Positions 16,806-25,339 are shown, counted from the stretch's first letter. The stretch: DNA of 64,000 bases from Blautia sp. AF19-10LB (GCF_003461245.1 NZ_QTWS01000009.1:40155-104154); one strand, 5' to 3'. The notes: generated by a model from the letters alone, not told the origin. Numbers and translations are program-made.

Positions 16806-17531
16806 TTAGTAGACTTTTTTCTTGATATACTTCAAAGTACCTTTCTGTCCGTATTTGACTGCATATCCTGTGTAACCTTTCGGTCCGTATTCCTTCTGGA
16901 AGTTTGGATCATATACATAAGTGTTGTTTTTGACCTTAATTTCAACCCATGCATGAGGTCCATTGCCTTTACCTTTGTTTACGTAACCAGTTACATAATG
17001 TGCATTATATCCCGCAACCTTTGCCATCCAGTAAAATGTACTTGCCATCACATAGCAGTCACCACTTCCTGTACGGAAACCATAAATTCCATAATATGTC
17101 TGGTTTTTCTTTGCCACTTTGTAGTTTCCATTGTAGCGAAGAGATGCTGACCAGTTAAACGCTTTTCTTAAGTTACCGCCACATTTCTGAAGACGGATTG
17201 CTGCCAGTGTCTCTACCTGAGACAGTTTGGTTGCACGTCCCCGAGTATCGATCCTGTAGTAAGTACTTGCGTTGTATTTGTAATATTTCTTGTTTTTCAC
17301 AAGTGTATATTTGGAATCAAAGATATAGGTATATTTGCCGATCTTACGGATTCCTTTTACTTTTTTGCCGTTTTTGTCATAATAATATTTATGATCTTTG
17401 CTCCATGTATTTTTCAGAACAGCTGCTTTGGTTGTTGCCGCTGACACGGTCTGTACATTCATAACCGGAGCTGCTGCCGGCATTGCTGCGATCACAAGAC
17501 TTAAAACGAGTGCTGTTAATTTTTTCTTCAT
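16806..17531 (-). CDS. secreted transglutaminase-like protein with wall-binding-type repeats
   Basis: The product (241 aa) starts at 17531, where GAGGGAG lies nine bases upstream. A signal peptide (AAAPVMNVQTVSAA end) is followed by KYYYDKNGKKVKGI- and KYYKYNAST-type repeats like those of choline/glucan-binding modules. A transglutaminase-fold core follows, with cysteine in GSGDCYVMASTFYW, histidine in GNGPHAWVEI and aspartate in YVYDPNF, a complete Cys-His-Asp triad. Such proteins may cleave or cross-link wall peptides or proteins. It is the first of three related secreted proteins encoded in a row (16806-19150). Substrate is unknown. Confidence 0.85.
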   Translation of the reverse strand: MKKKLTALVLSLVIAAMPAAAPVMNVQTVSAATTKAAVLKNTWSKDHKYYYDKNGKKVKGIRKIGKYTYIFDSKYTLVKNKKYYKYNASTYYRIDTRGRATKLSQVETLAAIRLQKCGGNLRKAFNWSASLRYNGNYKVAKKNQTYYGIYGFRTGSGDCYVMASTFYWMAKVAGYNAHYVTGYVNKGKGNGPHAWVEIKVKNNTYVYDPNFQKEYGPKGYTGYAVKYGQKGTLKYIKKKVY

Positions 17532-17553
17532 GCTAGATTCTCCCTCTTCTTTC

Positions 17554-18195
17554 TTAGTAGCGTGAAACAAGGCTCTCTACAACATCATATTTATAGCTCT
17601 TACCCTTTGGACGGAATACAGATAACTCTACATTATCATAAGTATAGGTGATATCCACTCCGTTTCCATTTCTGAAACAACTGTTTTTGGAAATTTTGTA
17701 TTTTTTGTATTTTCCGAGAAGTTTCTTGATTGTTGTTGCATTTTTGTTTGTTCTGGAAGCAGCTCTCAACTGTGCTGTTTTTGTTTTGTTGTAAGTCCCG
17801 TTTGCGTTGAAGTAATATACATATGGCATTCCATATGCAGAGGTACTTCCCACACGTACTCCCTTAACTCTGTGTCCCAGATAATCAAAGCCATAATACT
17901 GACCCTTGATCTTTTTGACAATTACACTGTATTTTCCCATCATTTCTTTGTCGGCCTGATAGGCTGCACCATTTGCTCCAAAGTAATAGGTATAGCTGAC
18001 CTTGCCGCTCTTGATCTTACGCCAAGCATTACACAGTTTCTTGCCATTCTCATAAGCGTAATATCTGCCGCCTGATTTCTTCAGGGTTGTTTTTGCAGCA
18101 GCCTGCACAGTGACTGGCTGAGAAACTGAAACAACCGGTGTCAGCATGAGCAGCAGGAAAAGTGCTACTGCCAAGATTTTTCTGGTTTTTTTCAT
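17554..18195 (-). CDS. secreted protein with wall-binding-type repeats, function unknown
   Basis: The product (213 aa) has a signal peptide (VAVRFLLLLM-type hydrophobic core, cleavage near VQAAAK) and Tyr/Gly-rich repeats GGRYYAYENGKKL, SYTYYFGANGAAY and MPYVYYFNANGTY, the pattern of choline/glucan-binding modules. The C-terminal 70 residues (KKLLGKYKKYKISKNSCFRN to the end) resemble a small regulatory or binding domain rather than a transglutaminase; no Cys-His-Asp triad is present. It lies 22 bases downstream of the next gene's stop and about as far upstream of the transglutaminase-like gene, so the three are probably cotranscribed. No function is assigned. Confidence 0.75.
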   Translation of the reverse strand: MKKTRKILAVALFLLLMLTPVVSVSQPVTVQAAAKTTLKKSGGRYYAYENGKKLCNAWRKIKSGKVSYTYYFGANGAAYQADKEMMGKYSVIVKKIKGQYYGFDYLGHRVKGVRVGSTSAYGMPYVYYFNANGTYNKTKTAQLRAASRTNKNATTIKKLLGKYKKYKISKNSCFRNGNGVDITYTYDNVELSVFRPKGKSYKYDVVESLVSRY

Positions 18196-18214
18196 GTTGA
18201 TTCTCCTTTTTTAT

Positions 18215-19150
18215 TTAAAATTTTATTTTATACTGTGCTACATAAGACGGGCGTGAAGCCGCATCAAATAAAGCTCCATACATGTTATCATAATAGCGTC
18301 CATTTATCATCACAAAGCTGTGTCCCTCTGCCAGAGTGATCACATACGGCTGATATCCCAGTTCCTTTGCAACTGCTGCGACTGCACTTGCCATTCCATA
18401 ACAGTTTCCTGTCAGACCGTTTTCAAACATCTGAACTGCGTATTTATATACCCATCTGCGGCTTCTGAATTCAGCAGGGGTAGGATCCATGCTTCCTACA
18501 AATCTATTATAACCTATAATATAATTAAAGCATGCCCGCAGTTTCTGACGATTGGTCATACCTGCTGTTGTATGATTTGCAATAAATCTCCTTGCTGCCA
18601 TCTTACAGCGTGCCTGCATGGTATCCACCGCATATCCGTTCTTGCCAAGCCTGAGACCGCTTATAGTCCTGTTGACTATGCATCTGCCGCTTTTGTAAGC
18701 ATAATAGACTCTGCCGTTTACTTCCTGCCATCCGCCAACGCCTTTACCATATTTGTTGACGATAAACCAGTATGTGTTTATCTTTACGACTTTCGTGCTT
18801 CCAGGTGTCACTTTGTGAGAGTTCATATCAAATACATAATATATCCCTCTTACATTGCATGCCCCACCTCTGGCTGCTACGCCATTTTCACGAAACCAGT
18901 AATATTTACCTTTGATGATCTTCCATGTATTCCGGACAGGTTTATTATTGACATAATAGCGATAACCACCCTTTTCCCAGATAAGTCCCTTCTTGACTTT
19001 CGAAGTACTTCCCTTACCAGTGGATGCTGAAGTCTTCGCGCTGCTATTCACTGCCGCATGAACATCCCCTGCTCCACATGAAAGGATCAATGCAAAAAAG
19101 AATACCACCAGCATCGTTCTGCCAGCCCAACTACTTCTTTCCAATTTCAT
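18215..19150 (-). CDS. secreted transglutaminase-like protein with wall-binding-type repeats
   Basis: The product (311 aa) begins after AGGAG nine bases upstream of the ATG at 19150. A signal peptide ends near DVHAAV. Repeats GGYRYYVNNKPVRNTW, GKYYWFRENGVA and GRVYYAYKSGRC resemble glucan-binding modules. The C-terminal domain has cysteine in GNCYGMASAVAAVA, histidine in LAEGHSFVMI and aspartate in RYYDNMYG, so the papain-like triad is complete. It opens the three-gene series and has a consensus promoter immediately upstream. Likely acts on the cell surface; whether as peptidase or cross-linker cannot be told. Confidence 0.85.
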   Translation of the reverse strand: MKLERSSWAGRTMLVVFFFALILSCGAGDVHAAVNSSAKTSASTGKGSTSKVKKGLIWEKGGYRYYVNNKPVRNTWKIIKGKYYWFRENGVAARGGACNVRGIYYVFDMNSHKVTPGSTKVVKINTYWFIVNKYGKGVGGWQEVNGRVYYAYKSGRCIVNRTISGLRLGKNGYAVDTMQARCKMAARRFIANHTTAGMTNRQKLRACFNYIIGYNRFVGSMDPTPAEFRSRRWVYKYAVQMFENGLTGNCYGMASAVAAVAKELGYQPYVITLAEGHSFVMINGRYYDNMYGALFDAASRPSYVAQYKIKF

Positions 19151-19178
19151 TCCCTCCTCTCCTTTCCAGTTTTTTTAC

Positions 19179-19207
19179 ATTATAATATATTCTTTGGACA
19201 ATTTCAA
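19179..19207 (-). promoter_or_regulatory. promoter of the wall-repeat protein genes
   Basis: TTGAAA and a perfect TATAAT are separated by 17 bases, ending about 29 bases before the start of the 18215-19150 gene. Confidence 0.75.
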
Positions 19208-19236
19208 TCAATTGACCATCAAAATAAAAAAAGCAG

Positions 19237-19265
19237 TTGCAAAAGTATTTTCTGCTTGCTATAAT
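19237..19265 (+). promoter_or_regulatory. promoter of tRNA-Pro
   Basis: TTGCAA, 17 bases and a perfect TATAAT lie 12 bases before the tRNA, divergent from the promoter at 19179-19207. Confidence 0.8.
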
Positions 19266-19277
19266 ACTACATATTCT

Positions 19278-19351
19278 CGGGGTATGGCGTAGCTTGGTAG
19301 CGCGCACGGCTGGGGGCCGTGAGGTCATGGGTTCAAATCCCATTTCCCCGA
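19278..19351 (+). tRNA. tRNA-Pro (anticodon GGG)
   Basis: Acceptor stem CGGGGTA/TTCCCCG, D arm with GGTAGCGC, anticodon stem CACGG/CCGTG around loop CTGGGGG (anticodon GGG) and T arm with GGTTCAAATCC fold as a normal tRNA. CCA is not encoded. It decodes CCC/CCU. Confidence 0.93.
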
Positions 19352-19368
19352 TGTTCTTATTCAACAGG

Positions 19369-19408
19369 AAAGGCTTCTGGACGTTATGGTCGTTCGGAAG
19401 CCTTTTTG
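19369..19408. terminator. bidirectional terminator between tRNA-Pro and the SpaA-type gene
   Basis: AAGGCTTCtGGACG and CGTTCgGAAGCCTTTTT form a long stem with T residues on the plus side; the minus side also reads AAGGCTTCC...GAAGCCTTTCC. It serves the tRNA and possibly the convergent adhesin operon. Confidence 0.8.
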
Positions 19409-19423
19409 TTTTATTTTATTCTT

Positions 19424-22093
19424 TTATGCGACTGGTATGATATTTCTCACGACATCTGTATGACTGTAGCCGTCATAACGTGTTTTCAGATTGGTAAAGG
19501 TAACTGCTGCTGTCTCATTTATACTGTCCAGAACTGCTGTTCCTTCTCTGCCTGTAATCTGTACATTGGGAGTATTTGCTGTGATACCCTGAAATTTATA
19601 ACGCAGCGTTTCTTTTTCACTGATCGTGTAACTTCCAAATGGAACTTTGGCTATTGTGCAGCTCAAAACGGCATAGTCTCCCTGTTTTTCGTAATTTTCC
19701 TGTCTGAACTCTACATAATTTTCGTAACTGTGCGCTTTTCCTTTCCGATCTGTTCCATTTACCACAAACCGGAAAACCGGATTTCCATGCGCCCAGATAA
19801 TATCATTCTCCAGGATCTTTTTTGTTATCGTTATCTCACCATATGGCGGACGTATTCCTTCATTTGACACTTCCAGCGCAAAGTCCTGGTTTTCGTCCAG
19901 AATAGAGATATCTTCTTTCCAGTTCCCAAGGTATCCTTCTGGTGCCTGTGTCTCGACCAGTCTGAATTTTCCTTTGTTCTGGTCTGTATATTGCAGTTTT
20001 TTCGTATATAATTTCGTTTTCTCCGTATACGCAAACTGCTCTCCCGTAATGGCATAACTCTTTTTCTGTTCATCCCATGCATATGCCTGAAATACTGCTC
20101 CTGTCAGGTCTTTCGTGCTGTCTGCCGCATCTGTTTTGCGGATGCTGCAGTTCCTTTCAATAATCCCACGTACCCATGACATATTTGTTTTCTGGGTGTC
20201 TGCCATCTGTGAGGAATCAAGACGTCGTTTTGCCTGGTTTGAAATATGATAATAAATACCGTCTTTATAATGCCCATGAGCGGCAATCACACTGTCTGCT
20301 TTGGCTTTTACATGGATCCTGAAATAATAGGTTACATTATTGCAGGCCGCATCAGTCTTCAGAAAGCTGCTCGCAGCCGCAAACTTCACTGTATTCTTCG
20401 TAGCAGTGATCGTGAACTGCTGCGTGACATCATTCCCCTGAGCAGTTTCGACAGAAGCACTTTTGTACTCCAGGCAGGAATCCAGCTGATCCGTGACCTC
20501 AAATTTTTTGTAATCTCCCGGAAGAACTGTCTGTGAGATCATATAATCAAATTCCTTGGTCTTTGGGATAGTATAAGGTTTTTCCGCTGCTGTATCCGAT
20601 TCCGATTCACGTCGTTTCATGCTGCTATAAGACGAATCAACAGCTCCGACTTTCTTCTCAGGTTCCGAATTCGGCTCATAGGTTCCAACTGTCTGTGCCC
20701 CTGACATAAAAAACGCTGAATACGGAGTTTTTCCTGTCAGTCCACCCGCACCTGCAAGCCAGTTTACTGTAAAGGACTTATTAAAATCTACATGACACCA
20801 GCCTTTTACATCGTTGTTATCTGTTGATGTTCCTTCCGGAGCACATACTTCTGTGTATACCGTTCCATTACTTGTAGTTCCGGTCGTCGCCTGTAGATGC
20901 TCGTACCCGCTTCGGATATACATGGCATCTACGCCCCATCCGTCATAAACACGAAATCCCTGACCTCCGTCAAGGTCCATCATCGTCACATGCCCTTTAG
21001 GAGAAATCTGATCTCCGGTTTCATGATCGAAGAACTCAAACTTAAAGCGCACAATTCCTACAGAAAGTGTTGAAAAGGCAATCCTGTCATTATAAAACAG
21101 AATACATGGAGAAATCACAGTATTGTCAACACCCATATGTGTATAGCTTACCGTACCCCATTCCGGCACTGTAATTTTCAGGTCTACAATTTTGCCCTTA
21201 TATTCCCCTACATTTGTATACTTTGCAGAAATTTTTCCCTTCTGTGCAGCATTCTGAATACTGCATGCCGAAAAGGTATTCTTGTAATTTGTTGCACCAT
21301 TCTGGGACCAACCAAACTGCGCATCCAGTTTAGCCGGAAGGCTTGCAGAAGCCCCCTGCACCTCCGTAAGTTTCGTCTTACCTTTTCGAAAAGCATATGC
21401 AAAGGCATACTCTGGTCTCATCTTATAATTTGCTGCCACAGCCTTGACTGCTGTAGACCTGGCAGAAGTACTTACTGCTTCCGCTTCTTCTCCGTCATTG
21501 AAAATCTCTGCTTCTTCATTTTCTTCCCCGGGAATTTTCTCAAACTCTGCATTCAGAATCACAGAACTTTCCGGCATAACAAACTCATATCTCTGATCTT
21601 CTCCCAGAGTTACCGAAACAGCTTCTCCTTCACTTTCTGCTGTTACTTCTGTGCACTCATATCCTTCAAATGGATGGATATAGAAACCCACTGCTTCTCC
21701 TGCCACAAAAAGATGTTCTCGTTCCTGCATCTGCAAAAGTTCATCGGCACTCAGCTTTTCCTGTTCTTCTTTAAGCTGCAGAAGATCCGTTTCAAATACA
21801 ATCGTTCCCTGTTCTGCTCTGACTGTCACATCGAAAGAATCCGGTTCCATATTTTCTTCAAAATCTGTCTCGGATATCTCAGCAGAATCTCCGTCCGCAT
21901 CTTCTGAAAAATCTTCGTCATCAGCTTTCTCTGTTTCGTCTCCGGGCATAAATATATCTTCATCTCCATCTGCATCCTGAAACTCATCCTGTATTTCTTC
22001 CTGAAACACAGAATCTGAGGCAGCAGAGATTCCCGTAACAGCAGAAACAGCAAATAATGCAGCAAAAATTCCTGATATTATTCTTTTTTTCAT
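19424..22093 (-). CDS. large SpaA/Cna_B-type surface adhesin
   Basis: The product (889 aa) starts at 22093 (GGAGG nine bases upstream; ATGA overlap with the preceding gene). Signal peptide ends near GISAAS. An acidic region (to about 110) is followed by a long beta-rich region (about 225-470) and a fimbrial isopeptide D2-type domain (about 490-640; YMISQTVLPGDYKKFEVTDQ). Two prealbumin-like Cna_B/SpaA modules follow (IRKTDAADSTKDLTGAVFQA ... LVETQAPEGYLG; and ITKKILENDIIWAHGNPVFR). The conserved E in ETQAPEGY supports internal isopeptide bonds. It has no LPxTG signal or C-terminal membrane helix, so anchoring must be through the other products of the operon. It is the last gene of the sipW operon. 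Confidence 0.85.
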   Translation of the reverse strand: MKKRIISGIFAALFAVSAVTGISAASDSVFQEEIQDEFQDADGDEDIFMPGDETEKADDEDFSEDADGDSAEISETDFEENMEPDSFDVTVRAEQGTIVFETDLLQLKEEQEKLSADELLQMQEREHLFVAGEAVGFYIHPFEGYECTEVTAESEGEAVSVTLGEDQRYEFVMPESSVILNAEFEKIPGEENEEAEIFNDGEEAEAVSTSARSTAVKAVAANYKMRPEYAFAYAFRKGKTKLTEVQGASASLPAKLDAQFGWSQNGATNYKNTFSACSIQNAAQKGKISAKYTNVGEYKGKIVDLKITVPEWGTVSYTHMGVDNTVISPCILFYNDRIAFSTLSVGIVRFKFEFFDHETGDQISPKGHVTMMDLDGGQGFRVYDGWGVDAMYIRSGYEHLQATTGTTSNGTVYTEVCAPEGTSTDNNDVKGWCHVDFNKSFTVNWLAGAGGLTGKTPYSAFFMSGAQTVGTYEPNSEPEKKVGAVDSSYSSMKRRESESDTAAEKPYTIPKTKEFDYMISQTVLPGDYKKFEVTDQLDSCLEYKSASVETAQGNDVTQQFTITATKNTVKFAAASSFLKTDAACNNVTYYFRIHVKAKADSVIAAHGHYKDGIYYHISNQAKRRLDSSQMADTQKTNMSWVRGIIERNCSIRKTDAADSTKDLTGAVFQAYAWDEQKKSYAITGEQFAYTEKTKLYTKKLQYTDQNKGKFRLVETQAPEGYLGNWKEDISILDENQDFALEVSNEGIRPPYGEITITKKILENDIIWAHGNPVFRFVVNGTDRKGKAHSYENYVEFRQENYEKQGDYAVLSCTIAKVPFGSYTISEKETLRYKFQGITANTPNVQITGREGTAVLDSINETAAVTFTNLKTRYDGYSHTDVVRNIIPVA

Positions 22094-23310
22094 ACTCCTC
22101 TGCCTCCTTTCCATGCTTTGATTACAAGAACCATGCCACCAGAAGCAAGAAGAAGGATCAACAGAAGTTCTGTTGCTGACGAGTCACCTGTTTTGACATG
22201 GTCTGCCTGTTTGCTTCCGTTATCTCTGGTCACTGCCGGCCGGGCAGTACTTTCCCCGCTTTCGGATCCTCCTGTTGAATCGGAAGATGATGTCTTTTCT
22301 TCTTCATTAACAGTAAAGATCCATGTGACATCTGTTTTTTTCTGTGCCATACGGTTATCCCACTCTGCCGGAATCTCCAGCCGAAACTTCATACTTCCTT
22401 TCTGTCCGGCTTCCAGAATTCCCAGCGTTTTGTTTCTGGCAAGACCCGTGGAATCCAAAGTCCCGCTGTACAGAATCTTATTTCCCATTGCCACGGTAAG
22501 TTTTACATCCTTAAGCATCGCAATCTGCTCACTGTTTCTTCCTTCCGTGCTGGTTCGGAACAAAATTTCCGCCGCACTGTCTGTAGTATTGGACACTGTG
22601 ATCGTATCTGTAAGCACATCTCCCGGCATCGCAGTTCCGAGATTTGTAAAAAAATCTCCCGGCACAGACAGGAGTTTATGCGCCTTTCCGTTAAATTCCA
22701 CTGACAGCTTCGTCTGCGGCTTTTTGCAGGTCATTGCTCCGTCTTCTTCATGGATACACTGCCGAATCAGCTGATTTCCCCATGGCGACATGGCACTGAA
22801 ATCCGGTGTGAAATTCGCTGCCTGGATTGCTTCTGCCTGAATGGTCAGCCCCAGTTTCTGAAGCTCATGCTCCTTTTTCCAGGATGCCGGAATATGTACA
22901 CTCTGGAACAGATCGACCGTCTCTTTTCTCTTCAGGATACTGGTGTAATAATAGTACTCTCCGCGTTTGATCCATTTAGAAGAAAAACCGGAAAGTTTCG
23001 TATCGTCCAGACCTTCCAGTTCTTTTCGGTCATTTGTATACAAGATTCTGGCGCGCACCCAGCACGGAAGAGCACGGTTTGTGATCCTTGGGATCTTGGA
23101 TACCACTGCCCCGGGAAGGACATCTCCTTTATTGTTGTAAAGAACTTCTTTTGTTCCCTTCTTTTCAAATTCTTCCACACTGATCTTGATATCCCCCACA
23201 GAGATATGGTTCACAACCTGCAAAGTGTCCGAAAAATATCCATACACGCCTGATATCCCCAGGATGCTCAAAGAAAGAATTCCTGCCGCTATCTTTGTTC
23301 TTTTCCTCAT
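22090..23310 (-). CDS. large TasA/camelysin-like surface protein with C-terminal anchor
   Basis: The product (406 aa) has a SipW-type signal (ILGISGVYGYFSDTLQVVN, cleavage before YFSD), a camelysin-like beta domain (ISVGDIKISVEEF; DVLPGAVVSKIPRITN; CWVRARI) and a second region, residues about 200-330, with TMPGDVLTDTITVSN. A Ser-rich stretch leads to DHVKTGDSSATELLLILLLA and a basic tail KAWKGGRGV. VKTGD plus membrane helix plus basic tail is a sortase-type signal of the non-canonical kind seen in Clostridia. It may serve as the wall anchor for a TasA-like fibre. No sortase gene lies in the window. Its stop overlaps the adhesin start by four bases (ATGA). Confidence 0.8.
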   Translation of the reverse strand: MRKRTKIAAGILSLSILGISGVYGYFSDTLQVVNHISVGDIKISVEEFEKKGTKEVLYNNKGDVLPGAVVSKIPRITNRALPCWVRARILYTNDRKELEGLDDTKLSGFSSKWIKRGEYYYYTSILKRKETVDLFQSVHIPASWKKEHELQKLGLTIQAEAIQAANFTPDFSAMSPWGNQLIRQCIHEEDGAMTCKKPQTKLSVEFNGKAHKLLSVPGDFFTNLGTAMPGDVLTDTITVSNTTDSAAEILFRTSTEGRNSEQIAMLKDVKLTVAMGNKILYSGTLDSTGLARNKTLGILEAGQKGSMKFRLEIPAEWDNRMAQKKTDVTWIFTVNEEEKTSSSDSTGGSESGESTARPAVTRDNGSKQADHVKTGDSSATELLLILLLASGGMVLVIKAWKGGRGV

Positions 23311-23324
23311 AGTTCTTCCATCCT

Positions 23325-23876
23325 TTAAGTCCGATAAAATTCCCAGGCACTTCTGTAATCCTCAAATCCGGCAGCCTGCACAGACTCCTCATAAACCTGT
23401 ACTTCAAATGCATCGATCTGATCCAGATATGTCTTTTCAAGTTTCGAAGAATCTACGGAGATTCCTGAAAAGAGAGGCGTTGTCTTCTCTCCTTCCCGGA
23501 GGACTTTTTTGTAATAATAAAATCCGTCATCTGCTTCCACCCAGTTTGTCCGATCTATCTGCTTCAATGTCACTGCCCTGCCTATATCAGAGTTGGAATA
23601 CCCCAGTGATACCCTTACATAACAGTCGACCGAAGCCTCTTCGCCCTGCACATTTCCATTTGCGACCCATACTATTTTTGGAAGTTCAGAATCTTCATCT
23701 CCGGGCAGAGGTGATGGTGTGGGAAATTCTTCTACGATATTTGTCGTGTTCTTCCCCACGCCAACCACGTTTACTACCTGGTCATAAGAAGTCAGATATG
23801 CATTCGTACCACCGATTCCAAGGATGAAGCCCAGTGTCGCCGCACATGCGACAGCCAGTTTCTTCCTGTTTTTCAT
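23325..23876 (-). CDS. TasA/camelysin-like secreted protein
   Basis: The product (183 aa) has a short SipW-type signal peptide (CAATLGFILGIGGTNAYLTS, cleavage before AYLTS) and a beta-rich body: KNTTNIVEEFPTPSP, VDCYVRVSLGYSNSDIG, YYYKKVLREGEKTTPLFSGI, FEVQVYEESVQAAGF. The pattern of an exposed strand after cleavage and the YKKVL...GE..TPLF block are typical of TasA/CalY-like proteins that polymerise into fibres. It lies between two similar genes in the operon. The lone cysteine (VDCYVRV) is unusual for this family. Whether it forms fibres by itself is inference. Confidence 0.8.
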   Translation of the reverse strand: MKNRKKLAVACAATLGFILGIGGTNAYLTSYDQVVNVVGVGKNTTNIVEEFPTPSPLPGDEDSELPKIVWVANGNVQGEEASVDCYVRVSLGYSNSDIGRAVTLKQIDRTNWVEADDGFYYYKKVLREGEKTTPLFSGISVDSSKLEKTYLDQIDAFEVQVYEESVQAAGFEDYRSAWEFYRT

Positions 23877-23907
23877 GTCTTACTACCTGCTTTCTTTCTG
23901 CACTTTC

Positions 23908-24561
23908 TTACGGAGTAACCTGACCTTCCTGTCCTTTATTCTGATTTACATATTTCTCATACGCTGTTCTTGCCTGGTCAACAACACTTGCAGAATCTCC
24001 TCCGGTATACGATGTCTGAATTGCATAGGCTCTGATCGGAATACTCAGATTTTTCTCATCGATCTGCCCCTCAATGATATTGAGGAATTTTACAGAATCA
24101 AACAAAGTGTTTGTTGTCTGCTCCGGCTTCAACACTTCATTATATGCATAGACATAGACCTGATTATCTCCTGTTTTTTTGGAGCTTAATTTTGTCCAGT
24201 TTGTCGGCGTCTGGAAAGAAAACAGTTCCTGTTCTCTTTTGCCTAATCGTGTTCCATCTTCTGATGCTGCCTCTACTTCTGCCATCGGAATGGATACTTC
24301 CAGATAGACGAATGCATCATTTACTCCTGTATTTTTGATCTGTGGATCTTTTTTTACGTCTTTTCCCGGCTCGATTTTTGTCTGTTCTTCCGGTTTAAAT
24401 CCAGGCTCGTCCAGATCAATAGATACTTTGCCGACGGTAAACTGGTTATCTGCTTTATCAAAATCTGTCAGGTAAGCAGATACACCACCGATAGATGCCA
24501 GACATAAAACTCCTGCTACAAATCCTGCTTTTTTGAGGTTTCTTTTTTTGTTTGTTTTCAT
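23908..24561 (-). CDS. TasA-like secreted matrix protein
   Basis: The product (217 aa) has a SipW-type signal peptide (AGFVAGVLCLASIGGVSAYL, cleavage before AYLTD), followed by DKADNQFTVGKVSIDLDEPG, the strand pattern of TasA/CalY. Later blocks are KKDPQIKNTGVNDAFVYLEV, VYVYAYNEVLKPEQTTNTLF and IPIRAYAIQTSY. The ATG overlaps the sipW stop codon (ATGA), so translation is coupled to its own signal peptidase. It is probably the major fibre subunit, being first after sipW, but order alone does not prove abundance. Confidence 0.85.
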   Translation of the reverse strand: MKTNKKRNLKKAGFVAGVLCLASIGGVSAYLTDFDKADNQFTVGKVSIDLDEPGFKPEEQTKIEPGKDVKKDPQIKNTGVNDAFVYLEVSIPMAEVEAASEDGTRLGKREQELFSFQTPTNWTKLSSKKTGDNQVYVYAYNEVLKPEQTTNTLFDSVKFLNIIEGQIDEKNLSIPIRAYAIQTSYTGGDSASVVDQARTAYEKYVNQNKGQEGQVTP

Positions 24562-25046
24562 ATTTTTGCCCGCGCTTTCTTTCGCGCTCTCCTTTCTGTC
24601 AGTTCATTCTGAACTATAAAAATCAATTCCTGCGAAATCATCAGAATACATATGGCCCAAATTGTCTTTCGTCTCATAAAAGCTGCCATATATCCAAGAA
24701 ACGGTATTGTAAACACTACCGTTCCGAGCACCTGCTCTGCACTTACCGGTGCCAGGTCTTCCCCGTCATTTGCATCGCCCTTTGTGATCAGCATACTGCC
24801 TTCTCTGCGTATAACACGATGTGTCACAAAACTGTCATTCAGGCTGTATGTGATGATATCTCCGATCTGAGGGTCTTTCCGGCTGGTATCTGTAAATACA
24901 AGTCCTCCCGTCCTGATCTTTGGTTCCATGGAACCGGACAGAACCATATCTACAGAAATTCCGGCCCGGGGAAGTATCAGCAACAGCAGACCTGCAAGTC
25001 CAAGCACCGCGAAAAAAAGCCGTCCTGCTTTTTCTGCTGTTTTCAT
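24558..25046 (-). CDS. sipW: SipW-type signal peptidase I
   Basis: The product (162 aa) is an ER-type (S26B) signal peptidase that processes TasA-like precursors. Motifs: VLSGSMEPKI with the catalytic serine (near residue 38), GDIITYSLNDSFVTHRVI with the catalytic histidine in place of the lysine of ordinary enzymes, and ITKGDANDGEDLAPV. There is one N-terminal helix (residues 9-29) and a C-terminal pair of hydrophobic helices (about 112-145). It opens an operon of three proteins carrying the matching AY(L/F)(T/S) signal peptides plus one SpaA-type adhesin, which makes its clients clear. Confidence 0.93.
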   Translation of the reverse strand: MKTAEKAGRLFFAVLGLAGLLLLILPRAGISVDMVLSGSMEPKIRTGGLVFTDTSRKDPQIGDIITYSLNDSFVTHRVIRREGSMLITKGDANDGEDLAPVSAEQVLGTVVFTIPFLGYMAAFMRRKTIWAICILMISQELIFIVQNELTERRARKKARAKI

Positions 25047-25235
25047 AAATCCTGCCTTTCTTTTTATGTAGGATATTTTATTGATCTTACGGCGGAGGCC
25101 TGCCCCGCAAAAGTCCCGTCATAGAGTACGCCCCTTTGCAGTTAAAATTAAAAAATAATAAAAATGGAATTCTAAAGATCCTCTTCAGAAGAAGAGTCCG
25201 TGGCAGAGATGTCTGCCGTTGTTTCAGATGGTCTT
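25047..25235 (-). promoter_or_regulatory. structured 5' leader of the sipW operon, type unknown
   Basis: Between promoter and sipW the minus-strand transcript would contain hairpins GGCAGA-catc-TCTGCC, CTCTTC-ttct-GAAGAG, an AT-rich spacer, then a GC-rich block (about 25086-25140) with GCGGGG-caggc-CTCCGC and a partly paired GCAAAG...CTTTTGC. Such length and GC contrast with the neighbouring AT-rich DNA suggest a folded regulatory RNA. I do not recognise a named riboswitch; it does not fit the c-di-GMP-I consensus (no GGGACGCAAAGCC core). Confidence 0.45.
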
Positions 25236-25264
25236 ATCATACGCTGTGAGCCAAAGAAAGTCAA
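25236..25264 (-). promoter_or_regulatory. promoter of the sipW-TasA-adhesin operon
   Basis: TTGACT and TATGAT are spaced by exactly 17 bases. The predicted start lies about 185 bases before sipW, leaving room for the leader described separately. Confidence 0.75.
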
Positions 25265-25310
25265 CCAGATTCGTTCCCCCTGTTTCGACAGCCAAAAGTC
25301 AGAAAACATC

Positions 25311-25339
25311 AAAAAAAGACGCACCCTGACGGGTGCGCC
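25311..25339 (-). terminator. intrinsic terminator of ilvC
   Basis: GCGCACCC/GGGTGCGTC stem with a four-base loop and seven T residues on the minus strand, 12 bases after the ilvC stop. Confidence 0.92.

Noticed and set aside
25086..25140. c-di-GMP-I (GEMM) riboswitch in the sipW leader
   Set aside because: The conserved core around GGGACGCAAAGCC is not present; only superficial similarity (GCAAAGG, GCCTCCGCC) was found.
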